From: Leucobacter sp. UBA1945
GTDB lineage: Bacteria > Actinomycetota > Actinomycetes > Actinomycetales > Microbacteriaceae
DNA: 36,264 nucleotides
Assembly: GCA_002336855.1 (NCBI GenBank)
Contig: DDEV01000027.1
Location: 1-36,264 of the forward strand
Direction of reading: 5' to 3'
The notes under the pieces: generated by a model
Databases searched by the model: none
Told to the model about the DNA's origin: nothing
What the model saw: only the letters and a program-made list of their open reading frames with translations
Translations under genes and position numbers: made by a program
In this document: in pieces, positions 7,917-14,751 of the stretch
Layout of the letters: the number at the start of each line of letters is the position of its first letter
How positions within the stretch are numbered: the stretch's first letter is position 1

Positions 7917-8450
7917 TCAGTCGACCTCCAGCGGAGCCTTGGGGATGGGGGCGTTCGGGTGCTTGATGATGTCCATGAATGCGAGCACGGTGTGCTGCGC
8001 GACTCGGTACGACATCAACAGCATGCCCAGGGTGAGGCCGAAGTAGACGAACGACATCGGGATGCGCGACGCGGCCGAGACCTGGCCGCTCGCGACCTGC
8101 TGCATCACCTGCTGCCACGACAGTACGAGCATGAGCACGAGGAAGGCGAGCCAGAGCAGGAACACGATGATGCGAATGACTCGCTGCGCGATGGGCAGCT
8201 TGCTGCCGATCAGGTCGACGATGACATTGAACTTGACGTGGCGCAGGTACTTCACGGCGTAGCTGCCGGCGATCCACACGAACCACACCAGGGCGAAGCG
8301 GGCGAGCTCCTCAGACCATACGAGAGGTGCGCCGAGTACGTAGCGCATGATGACCTGCGCGATGACGAGCACAGAGAAGATCACGAGGGCCACAGAGGCC
8401 AAGTACACCTCGACGTACTCGTCGAGGTGCCTGAGAATGCGTTTCAGCAT
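7917..8450 (-). CDS. dctQ: TRAP transporter small permease subunit (DctQ)
   Basis: A 177-residue protein with four predicted membrane helices, the DctQ topology. It carries the conserved region GAPLVWSEELARFALVWFVW (about 40-59), including the SEELAR motif. The ATG at 8450 has only a weak ribosome-binding site (AAGAAAG). dctP lies upstream across a 75-bp gap that holds a strong hairpin, and dctM follows after two bases. It works with DctM as the membrane part of a secondary, binding-protein-dependent importer. Confidence 0.92.
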   Translation of the reverse strand: MLKRILRHLDEYVEVYLASVALVIFSVLVIAQVIMRYVLGAPLVWSEELARFALVWFVWIAGSYAVKYLRHVKFNVIVDLIGSKLPIAQRVIRIIVFLLWLAFLVLMLVLSWQQVMQQVASGQVSAASRIPMSFVYFGLTLGMLLMSYRVAQHTVLAFMDIIKHPNAPIPKAPLEVD

Positions 8451-8483
8451 GTGCGGGGCTTTCTTGATGATGAAAAGGGGAAC

Positions 8484-8513
8484 GGGCTCCGCGCCGATCT
8501 CGGCGCGGAGCCC
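8484..8513 (-). terminator. Intra-operon hairpin between dctP and dctQ
   Basis: GGGCTCCGCGCCG and CGGCGCGGAGCCC form a 13-bp stem with a 4-base loop, 12 bp past the dctP stop. On the minus strand only a short CCCCUUUUC follows. Such hairpins often stabilise or partly terminate the message so that the binding protein is made in excess over the permeases. Confidence 0.7.
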
Positions 8514-8525
8514 GCAGCGGAAGGC

Positions 8526-9572
8526 CTAGTTGATGGCTTCCAGGAAGGTGGTGTTGCCGGCGGCCTCGAGGATCGCCTTCAGCTTCTCGGTGTCGACCTT
8601 CGACGCGTTCGCCTCGTAGAACGGAACGGTCGCATCGATCCATGCCTGGCGCTGCTCGGGTGTGACGTCGGCGACGGTACCGCCTGCGGCCTCGATCTCA
8701 GCGCGCACCTCGTCGTTGATGCCGGCCTTCAGCTCACGCAGCTTCACGATCATGTCGTCAGCCGCGGTGGTGATGATCTCCTGATCCTCGGCGGGCAGGC
8801 CCTCGAGGAAGCTCTTGCTGATCAGGATGACCTCGGGGTCGTAGATCCAGCGCAGCTCGGTCAGCTTCGCGGCGGGCTCAGTGAACTTTGCCGAGTAGAG
8901 CAGTTCGAAGGGGTTCTCGACGCCGTCGACGACGCCCTGCTGCAGCGCGGTGAAGACCTCGGGGAACGCCATCGGCGTGGGTGCGGCGCCCATGCTCTCC
9001 CAGTAGGCGATGTGCATCGGCACCTGCATGGTGCGCAGCTTCTTGCCCTTGATGTCCTCAGGCGTGACGACGGTCTCCTTGGTCATGGCGAGGTTGCGGA
9101 AGCCGTTCTCGCCCCAGCCGAGTGCGGTAAGGCCGCTCTCTTCGATGCCGCTGAGCATGTCGTCGCCGATCTCGCTGTCGAGCACCTCATAGGCGGTCTC
9201 TGCGTTCTCGAAGATGAAGGGGAAGTCGAAGACCTGCAGTGAGTCGTCGAAGTTTGCGAGCACGCCCACCGAGGGAGCGGTCATCTCGAGGTTGCCCGCC
9301 TGCACGGCCTCGATCATCTCGCGCTCGCCGCCGAGCTGGCTGTCGGGGTAGACCTCGACGGTGATGCGGCCGTCCGAGCGCTCGTTCACGAGCTCGGCGA
9401 AGTAGTCGTACGCCTGGTTCTGCGTGTCGCCGGCCGAGATGACGTTGCCGAACTTGATCGTGTAGCTCGACCCCTCGGCCTTCTCGCCGCCGCCGTTGCC
9501 ACCCGAGGCGCAGGCCGTGAGGCTGAGCGCAGCGATGATTCCGAGGGCGAGTGCACCCTTGCGTTTGAACAT
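8526..9572 (-). CDS. dctP: TRAP transporter solute-binding lipoprotein (DctP family)
   Basis: A 348-residue extracytoplasmic binding protein. A lipoprotein signal ends in LTAC with C21 as the lipidated cysteine, then a Gly-rich linker. GKKLRTMQ contains R180, the position that usually salt-bridges the substrate carboxylate in this family, and ALQQGVVDGVENP with N220 is the typical pocket motif. The ligand is therefore probably a carboxylate. ATG 9572 has GGAGG eight bases upstream; an in-frame ATG at 9587 overlaps that site and is rejected. It is the first gene of the TRAP operon and diverges from the aldehyde dehydrogenase, with GntR operator site 3 between them. Confidence 0.93.
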   Translation of the reverse strand: MFKRKGALALGIIAALSLTACASGGNGGGEKAEGSSYTIKFGNVISAGDTQNQAYDYFAELVNERSDGRITVEVYPDSQLGGEREMIEAVQAGNLEMTAPSVGVLANFDDSLQVFDFPFIFENAETAYEVLDSEIGDDMLSGIEESGLTALGWGENGFRNLAMTKETVVTPEDIKGKKLRTMQVPMHIAYWESMGAAPTPMAFPEVFTALQQGVVDGVENPFELLYSAKFTEPAAKLTELRWIYDPEVILISKSFLEGLPAEDQEIITTAADDMIVKLRELKAGINDEVRAEIEAAGGTVADVTPEQRQAWIDATVPFYEANASKVDTEKLKAILEAAGNTTFLEAIN

Positions 9573-9653
9573 GTGGGAAACCTCCATTGGTCTGTTCGGT
9601 CGACCGTCGACCGCTCATAGTGCGTGGTGTGCCACTCGCTCGCGACACCCTCG

Positions 9654-9683
9654 ACTATAGAGCTATACTGTAATACAGTTTCA
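9654..9683 (-). promoter_or_regulatory. Probable promoter of the TRAP operon
   Basis: Minus strand: TATAGT -10 (9654-9659) with an 18-bp spacer to TGAAAC (9678-9683) as a weak -35. Operator site 3 fills the spacer, which would let a bound repressor exclude RNA polymerase. On the opposite strand TATACT (9664-9669) could be the -10 of the dehydrogenase promoter. Confidence 0.4.
9665..9681. promoter_or_regulatory. Putative GntR operator, site 3
   Basis: ACTG (9667-9670) and CAGT (9676-9679) arms around TAATA. The core ACTGTAATACA differs by one base from ACTGTTATACA at sites 1 and 2. It lies between divergent dctP and the aldehyde dehydrogenase, so one site could control import and oxidation together. 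Confidence 0.6.
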
Positions 9684-9813
9684 CGAGAGTTCGCCAATCG
9701 AGATGTGTCGCTGATGGCAAATCGTTACCTCAGAACCGCCGACTGAATCGAACTCACTGAGCCGCTCAATTCTTTTGCCGTGAGGCAGAGATCCCAAGAT
9801 AAAGGAGTCACCC

Positions 9814-11295
9814 ATGACCTTGCTCAGCCCCTCAGCCGAGCGCCTCACCGCCTCGGACGCCGCAATCGCGAGTCTGCCTGGCTTCGCGAACCACGAGCCG
9901 GGCGCGAACGAGTTCGCGGTGCTCGACCCATCGACCGAGCAGCGCATCGCAACCCTGCCCAGCTATTCGACGGACTACGCCCTCGAGCAGGTCGCGATCG
10001 CTGACGAGGCGGGTCGTGCCTGGGCGGCGACCACACCGCGCCACCGCTCCGACATGTTGCACAACGTGTACGCGCACCTCATCGCGAACCGCGATCGCCT
10101 TGCCTACGTCATCAGCCGCGAGATGGGCAAGACACTTGCCGAAGCGCTCGGCGAGGTGCAGTACGCGGCCGACTACGTGCGTTGGAACGCTGACTCGCTG
10201 CTGAGCCCGGCCGGCAGCTACCGCGAGAACCCGGTCGGCGGGTCGACCATTCTCACGAAGCGCGCTCCTGTGGGCACTGCCCTGCTGATCGCGCCCTGGA
10301 ACTTCCCGATGGCGATGATCACCCGCAAGATCGCACCAGCACTCGCAGCCGGCTGCGGTTCGGTCATCAAGCCCGCAGGCCTGACTCCCCTCACCACGCT
10401 GCTCACTGTCGAACTGATGGCAGAGGCCGGCGTGCCGCGCGAGCTCATGCGCGTCGTCACCACGACCCAGTCGGGCGCGTTCAGCGAGGCCGTGCTCTCT
10501 GACCCGCGCATTCGCAAGATCTCGTTCACCGGGTCGACCGAGGTGGGCTCGACACTCATGGGGCTCGCCGCGAAGAACATCGTGAAGAGCTCGATGGAGC
10601 TCGGCGGCAACGCCCCCTGCCTCGTCTTCGACGATGCCGATCTCGAGCGCGCCGTCGAGGGAGTGTTTCTCGCGAAGATGCGCAACGGTGGCCAGTCGTG
10701 CGTCGCCGCGAACCGCATCTACGTGCAAGACGGCATCGCCGATGCGTTCGTCGAGGCGTTCGCAGAGAAGATGGCTTCGGTGAAGCTCGGCGCTGCTGTC
10801 GCCGAGGGTGCCGATCTTGGCCCGGTCATCGACCGCCGCGCCGTTGACCGCCTGTCGGCGCTCGTGAAGGACGCCACCAACAAGGGTGCCGAGCTACGCG
10901 CCGGCGGCAGCGCTCCCGATGCCCCCGGTTACTTCTTCGAGGCGACGGTGCTCGACAAAGTCTCGGCCGACACCGAGATCGCGGGCACCGAGATCTTCGG
11001 CCCGGTCGCCGCGATCAGTCGCTTCTCGACTCAGGCCGAGGCGCTGCAGGTCGCGAACGACACCCCGTTCGGTCTTGCCAGCTACGTGTTCACCGAGAAC
11101 CTCGATCGCGCGCTGAACGTCGCCGACCAGCTCGAGACCGGCCTCGTCGGCATCAACAACGGCGTGCCCTCGAACGTGGCAGCACCCTTCGGTGGCATGA
11201 AGCAGTCGGGCCTCGGCCGCGAGGGCAGCCACGAGGGTCTCGAGGAATACCAAGAGATTCGCTTCTACAACATCGCACGCCGCGTCACCGTCTAG
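9814..11295 (+). CDS. gabD: NAD(P)-dependent aldehyde dehydrogenase, succinate-semialdehyde type
   Basis: A 493-residue ALDH-superfamily enzyme. The catalytic cysteine is C296 (GGQSCVAANR), the general base is E262 (MELGGNAP), PWNFPM lies at 161-166, and FTGSTEVG lies at the cofactor site. Length and motifs fit the succinate-semialdehyde dehydrogenase group (GabD-like), which oxidises semialdehydes to dicarboxylates. AAGGAG lies about eight bases before the ATG. The aminotransferase follows in the same direction. The semialdehyde could come from that aminotransferase or from the kinase/phospho-lyase pair. Exact chain length is not certain, so the gene symbol is provisional. Confidence 0.88.
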   Translation: MTLLSPSAERLTASDAAIASLPGFANHEPGANEFAVLDPSTEQRIATLPSYSTDYALEQVAIADEAGRAWAATTPRHRSDMLHNVYAHLIANRDRLAYVISREMGKTLAEALGEVQYAADYVRWNADSLLSPAGSYRENPVGGSTILTKRAPVGTALLIAPWNFPMAMITRKIAPALAAGCGSVIKPAGLTPLTTLLTVELMAEAGVPRELMRVVTTTQSGAFSEAVLSDPRIRKISFTGSTEVGSTLMGLAAKNIVKSSMELGGNAPCLVFDDADLERAVEGVFLAKMRNGGQSCVAANRIYVQDGIADAFVEAFAEKMASVKLGAAVAEGADLGPVIDRRAVDRLSALVKDATNKGAELRAGGSAPDAPGYFFEATVLDKVSADTEIAGTEIFGPVAAISRFSTQAEALQVANDTPFGLASYVFTENLDRALNVADQLETGLVGINNGVPSNVAAPFGGMKQSGLGREGSHEGLEEYQEIRFYNIARRVTV

Positions 11296-11302
11296 TCGGG
11301 AG

Positions 11303-11329
11303 GCGGGTCGGCTCGAAGAGCCGGCCCGC
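11303..11329 (+). terminator. Intra-operon hairpin between gabD-like and gabT-like genes
   Basis: GCGGG-T-CGGCTC, loop GAA, then GAGCCG-G-CCCGC gives a 12-bp stem with one T-G wobble, starting 8 bp after the dehydrogenase stop. No U tract follows, so it more likely modulates message stability or causes partial attenuation than full termination. Confidence 0.55.
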
Positions 11330-11376
11330 TGATCCTCGTCACAAACCAACTCACCCAAGAATTAAAGGAGATTCAC

Positions 11377-12696
11377 ATGTCAACCGTTACCTTTCCGCAG
11401 CGCGTGCGCACCGCGGTGCCCGGCCCCCGCTCGGTTGAGGCTCACGAGCGCCGCCAGCAGTACGTCTCGGCCTCGGTCGCCTCGTACATGCCCGTCTACA
11501 TCGATCGCGCAGAGGGTTCGATTCTCACCGATCTCGACGGCAACGAGTTCATCGACTTCGGCTGCGGTATCGGTGTGACCTCACTCGGTCACGGCAACGC
11601 TGCCGCGGTTGACGCGATGCGCGCGCAGCTCGATCGCTTCAGCCACACGCTGTTCACGGTCACCCCATACGAGCTGTACACCGAGGTCGCCCGCCTGCTG
11701 AACGAGCTCACCCCCGGCGACTTCGAGAAGAAGTCGGCCATGAGCACCACCGGCGCAGAGGCCATCGAGAACGCGGTGAAGGTTGCACGCTCGTTCACGC
11801 GACGCAACGGCATCGCCGTCGTCGACCACGGCTACCACGGTCGCACCAACCTCACCCTCGGCATGAACTACAAGGCGCAGCCCTACTCGACCGGTGCAGG
11901 CCCGCGCCAGGGCGAGATCTACCGCGTGCCCACCTCGTACCCCTTCCGCGACGGCGGCAAAGACGGCGCGCAGGTCGCTCGCGAGGCGATCGCCTACCTC
12001 GAGAAGGTGTCGGGCGCCGACAACCTCGCCTGCTTCGTAATCGAGCCGATTCAGGGTGAGGGCGGCGTCATCGTTCCCGCGGCCGGCTACCTCGAGACCA
12101 TTCAGGCATGGTGCAACGAGAACGGCATTGTCGTGATCGCAGACGAGATTCAGACGGGCCTCGGCCGCACCGGCAAGATCTTCGCGAGCGAGCACTTCGG
12201 TTTCGTTCCCGACATCGTGGTGACCGCGAAGGCGATCGGCGCGGGCATTCCGCTCTCGGCCATCACCGGCCGCGCAGACATCATGGATGCCATGCCCGCT
12301 GGCGCGCTCAGCGGCACCTACAGCGGCAACCCCGTTGCAGCTGCGGCATCGGTCGAGGTGCTGCGCCAGCTCGCAGAGCCCGGTGCAATGGACCGCACCA
12401 CCGAGATCGGCGAACGCCTGCGCGCCGGCCTGCTCGCGCTGCAGGAGAAGCACTCGGTCATCGGCGACGTGCGCGGCCACGGCTCGCTCTTCGGCGTCGA
12501 GCTGGTCGATGCCGACGGCAAGGCGAACGTCGACGCGTTCAAGGTGGTCAGCAGGGCCGCCATGGAGCGCGGCCTGCTCGTCATGGCTGGCGGCAGCGAC
12601 GGCCACGTGCTGCGCCTGCTGCCCCAGGTGAACATCTCGAACGAGCTCATCGACGAGGCGCTCAACATTCTCGATGAGGCGTTCGCGACGCTCTAA
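11377..12696 (+). CDS. gabT: 4-aminobutyrate aminotransferase-type class III aminotransferase
   Basis: A 439-residue PLP enzyme with the GabT signature: TTGAEAIENAVKVAR (124-138), HGYHGRT (151-157), IEPIQGEGG (222-230), IADEIQTGLGRTG with D256, and PLP lysine K285 (VVTAKAIGAG). It moves an omega-amino group to 2-oxoglutarate and makes a semialdehyde, which suits the dehydrogenase just upstream. AAAGGAG precedes the ATG. Unlike the AGXT2L-type protein at 85-1428 it has the normal glutamate (IEP) and the GabT-type sequence, so the locus has two class III enzymes with different likely chemistry. The substrate may be GABA, 5-aminovalerate, beta-alanine or a similar amine. Confidence 0.88.
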   Translation: MSTVTFPQRVRTAVPGPRSVEAHERRQQYVSASVASYMPVYIDRAEGSILTDLDGNEFIDFGCGIGVTSLGHGNAAAVDAMRAQLDRFSHTLFTVTPYELYTEVARLLNELTPGDFEKKSAMSTTGAEAIENAVKVARSFTRRNGIAVVDHGYHGRTNLTLGMNYKAQPYSTGAGPRQGEIYRVPTSYPFRDGGKDGAQVAREAIAYLEKVSGADNLACFVIEPIQGEGGVIVPAAGYLETIQAWCNENGIVVIADEIQTGLGRTGKIFASEHFGFVPDIVVTAKAIGAGIPLSAITGRADIMDAMPAGALSGTYSGNPVAAAASVEVLRQLAEPGAMDRTTEIGERLRAGLLALQEKHSVIGDVRGHGSLFGVELVDADGKANVDAFKVVSRAAMERGLLVMAGGSDGHVLRLLPQVNISNELIDEALNILDEAFATL

Positions 12697-12720
12697 CGAT
12701 TCGCTGCGTTTGAAGCAGGG

Positions 12721-12755
12721 GCGGGCGTGGTCGGGTTTCGGCCGCGCCCGCTTTT
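12721..12755 (+). terminator. Rho-independent terminator after gabT
   Basis: GCGGGCGTGG (12721-12730) pairs with CCGCGCCCGC (12742-12751) as a 10-bp stem with one T-G wobble, followed by TTTT. It ends the gabD-gabT unit before the convergent SGNH hydrolase gene. Confidence 0.75.
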
Positions 12756-12799
12756 GCGTTGTATGCGGTGCGAGGATCGACCCAGCCGGCGAGCCTTGA

Positions 12800-13579
12800 T
12801 TATCGAGTGGGGTGCACCCAGACAAACTCGGGGTGCTTCGCCGTGCGCCCGTCGCCGCTCGAGCGGCCGGTCAGGCGGCGCTTGATCCAGGGCAGCACGT
12901 GTTCGCGCGTGTACCGCAGCTGCTCGCGTGCCGTCGGCGCGGGCCGGGGGTCGGCGTCGATGACCCAGTCGGCCGGGTGCTCGTAGCCGAGGGCGCGAAG
13001 CACATTCGACGCGACCCGGTGGTGGCCGACCGGGGAGAGGTGCAGCCGGTCGCCCGACCAGTACTCGCGGCGGGCGAGCACGGGGTCGTTCCAGTTGTCG
13101 CAGATGCGTACGCCGAGCTCGGCGGCGAGCTTCGTTGCTGCGGCGGTGAGCTCATCGCCCTTCGCCCGCACGGCGCTGCCGCGGGGCAGTCCGATGGTCG
13201 GGTTCGCGCCCGCGAGCAGCAACGGCTCGGTGTCGGTCTCGAGAATGCGGCGCATCGCGCGCTCGGTCTGCGCGATGACCCACGGCATATCGGTGCCGGG
13301 GCGCAGCATGTCGTTGCCACCGCCGTTGAACGTGATGAGCGTCGGGCCTAGGGAGAGCGCGGGCTCGAGTTGCTCTTCGATGATCGGGGCAAGCAGGCGG
13401 CCGCGAATCGCGAGGTTCGCGTACTGCACCGGCTGGCTGGTCGCGTTCGCGAGACCCTGCGCGACGAGGTCGGCCCAGCCGCGCACCGAACCGTCAGGCT
13501 GCTCGTCACCGACCCCCTCGGTGAAGCTGTCGCCGATTGCGACGTATCGGATTGCTGCGCGTTCAGTGCCGTCGTTCAC
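12800..13579 (-). CDS. SGNH/GDSL family hydrolase
   Basis: A 259-residue esterase/lipase-like protein with all four SGNH blocks: GDSFTEG with nucleophile S18, a glycine near position 60 (AIRGR), GGGND with N89, and DRLH with D177 and H180. No signal peptide is visible, so it should be cytoplasmic. The family hydrolyses esters such as acyl, acetyl or lysophospholipid groups; the substrate is unknown. The start is GTG 13579, since an ATG three bases upstream is out of frame. It lies next to, and on the same strand as, the rpmB-rpmG-rpsN operon, but a terminator separates them. Confidence 0.85.
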   Translation of the reverse strand: MNDGTERAAIRYVAIGDSFTEGVGDEQPDGSVRGWADLVAQGLANATSQPVQYANLAIRGRLLAPIIEEQLEPALSLGPTLITFNGGGNDMLRPGTDMPWVIAQTERAMRRILETDTEPLLLAGANPTIGLPRGSAVRAKGDELTAAATKLAAELGVRICDNWNDPVLARREYWSGDRLHLSPVGHHRVASNVLRALGYEHPADWVIDADPRPAPTAREQLRYTREHVLPWIKRRLTGRSSGDGRTAKHPEFVWVHPTR

Positions 13580-13642
13580 CCATCCAGACTACGCCCGGAT
13601 GCGGCTTGGTGATCCAACGCAACATGCGCAACCAACACGCAA

Positions 13643-13674
13643 AAGAGGCCAGCCGCAAAAGCGACTGACCTCTT
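13643..13674 (-). terminator. Terminator of the rpmB-rpmG-rpsN operon
   Basis: On the minus strand AAGAGGTCAGTCGC pairs with GCGGCTGGCCTCTT around a UUUU loop; the apparent mismatches on the plus strand become U-G wobbles in this RNA. UU follows the stem. It lies 25 bp past the rpsN stop. Confidence 0.7.
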
Positions 13675-13699
13675 ATTAAGCGCAGTTAAGCGGTAAGAA

Positions 13700-14005
13700 T
13701 TACCAGCTCGACTTGGTGATGCCGGGCAGCTCGCCACGGTGCGCCATGTCGCGGAAGCGAACACGGCTGATGCCGTACTTCGACAGCACGCCACGGGGGC
13801 GGCCGTCGATGACGTCGCGCGAACGCACGCGAACCGGCGATGCGTTGCGGGGCAGCTTCTGCAGGCCCACGCGAGCAGCCTCGCGGCTCTCATCGGTGCC
13901 GTTGGGATCAACCAGAGCCTTCTTGAGCTCCAGACGCTTCTCGGCGTAGCGCGCAACGACTTCCTGGCGCTGCTTGTTCTTCGCAATCATGCTCTTCTTA
14001 GCCAT
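13700..14005 (-). CDS. rpsN: 30S ribosomal protein S14, zinc-free long form
   Basis: A 101-residue uS14 with MAKKSMIAKN at the start and RDMAHRGELPGITKSSW-type conserved C-terminal sequence. It has no cysteines, so it is the long, zinc-independent form rather than the 61-residue CxxC form. It assembles in the small-subunit head. The ATG at 14005 is two bases after the rpmG stop, and its AGGAGC ribosome-binding site lies inside rpmG. It is the last gene of the operon. Confidence 0.97.
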   Translation of the reverse strand: MAKKSMIAKNKQRQEVVARYAEKRLELKKALVDPNGTDESREAARVGLQKLPRNASPVRVRSRDVIDGRPRGVLSKYGISRVRFRDMAHRGELPGITKSSW

Positions 14006-14007
14006 GT

Positions 14008-14175
14008 TTAGCGCTCCTCTCGGAATTCGACGTGCTTACGGATGACCGGATCGTACTTCTTCAGCACGAGGCGGTCAGGGGTGTTGCGACGGTTCTTCTT
14101 CGTCACGTAGGTGAACCCGGTGCCCGCGGTTGAGCGGAGCTTGATGATCGGGCGTACGTCTTGCTGCTTAGCCAT
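14008..14175 (-). CDS. rpmG: 50S ribosomal protein L33, zinc-free form
   Basis: A 55-residue bL33 beginning MAKQQDVRPIIKLRSTAGTG, continuing through YVTKKNRRNTPDRL and ending HVEFREER. It lacks the two CxxC pairs of zinc-binding L33. Its ATG shares a base with the rpmB stop (TAATG), and rpsN follows after two bases, so the three genes are translationally coupled. The length is normal for the family. Confidence 0.96.
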   Translation of the reverse strand: MAKQQDVRPIIKLRSTAGTGFTYVTKKNRRNTPDRLVLKKYDPVIRKHVEFREER

Positions 14176-14411
14176 TAGAACTTCACCCCACGCTTCTTCA
14201 GATCAGCGACCACTGCCTCGATGCCACGAGCATCGATCACCTTGATGCCCTTAGCCGACAGGGTGAGAGTCACCTTGCGGCCGAGTGAGGGCACGAAGTA
14301 GGTCTTCTTCTGGATGTTCGGATCGAACCGGCGCTTGGTACGACGGTGCGAGTGCGAGATGTTGTGACCAAAGCCGGGAACGGCGCCGGTCACCTGGCAC
14401 ACTGCTGCCAT
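14175..14411 (-). CDS. rpmB: 50S ribosomal protein L28, zinc-free form
   Basis: A 78-residue bL28: MAAVCQVTGAVPGFGHN, SHSHRRTKRRFDPNIQ, and VTLTLSAKGIKVIDARG near the C-terminus. Zinc-binding forms have CxxC at the start; here only C5 remains (CQVT). The start is ATG 14411, with GGAGG nine bases upstream. A longer frame upstream has no L28 similarity and is rejected. It is the first gene of the rpmB-rpmG-rpsN operon, an arrangement often used for zinc-sparing paralogues in Actinobacteria. Confidence 0.96.
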   Translation of the reverse strand: MAAVCQVTGAVPGFGHNISHSHRRTKRRFDPNIQKKTYFVPSLGRKVTLTLSAKGIKVIDARGIEAVVADLKKRGVKF

Positions 14412-14429
14412 GGTGTTTCCTCCAATACC

Positions 14430-14450
14430 GTGAGGCCGAGATGACCTCAC
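14430..14450 (-). promoter_or_regulatory. Leader hairpin just upstream of the rpmB ribosome-binding site
   Basis: GTGAGG and CCTCAC form a 6-bp stem with a 9-base loop, ending about 5 bases before the GGAGG site. It could influence L28 translation. No clear Zur box was seen in the same leader. Confidence 0.35.
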
Positions 14451-14478
14451 CCAAGATCTCTTGTCTGCATCGGCTTTC

Positions 14479-14514
14479 GCTTCGGGCGGGTGCCCGGGCG
14501 AAGAACGCCGAAGC
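14479..14514 (-). promoter_or_regulatory. Leader with two competing stems in the rpmB transcript
   Basis: GCTTCGG at 14479-14485 can pair with CCGAAGC at 14508-14514. Its CTTCG part can instead pair with CGAAG at 14499-14503, extended by GGG/CCC. The two structures exclude each other, as in attenuators or ribosomal-protein leader switches. This comes from base-pairing by eye, with no folding energies. Confidence 0.3.
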
Positions 14515-14550
14515 GGTCTGTGTGATGGGACTTCGCACAGCCAAAGATCA

Positions 14551-14579
14551 AGCTTATGTGTAAAGTGCGGTGCTCGCAA
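14551..14579 (-). promoter_or_regulatory. Probable promoter of rpmB-rpmG-rpsN
   Basis: Minus strand: TTGCGA -35 (14574-14579), a 17-bp spacer, and TAAGCT -10 (14551-14556). It would give a leader of roughly 135 bases. The 340-bp gap 14412-14751 otherwise holds the leader hairpins. No gene is seen in it. Confidence 0.45.
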
Positions 14580-14751
14580 GGTGAACGCGCGAAATTCTTA
14601 TGTAGAGGTGGGCATGCGTTCTCGTGACGTGTGCGGCTCGGGCCGGGCGCGCGTGTTTCGCAAGATCGAGGATCGCGGCCTGTGCTCATGCCGGTGGCCT
14701 ACCGTATGGTTGCAAGTGACCCTAGCTACCCACTTGCATCGGAGCTGATCA

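Noticed and set aside
7915..8286. N-terminal extension of DctM
   Set aside because: It overlaps dctQ in another frame and is Arg-rich without membrane character.
7959..9242. Open frame of 427 residues on the plus strand across dctQ and dctP
   Set aside because: It is antisense to two clear TRAP genes, is charged and repetitive, and resembles no family.
14412..14579. N-terminal extension of L28
   Set aside because: The extension shows no L28 similarity, and ATG 14411 has a well-placed GGAGG.
14412..14751. Zur box upstream of rpmB
   Set aside because: No AT-rich dyad like known actinobacterial Zur sites was seen by eye; a profile scan would decide.
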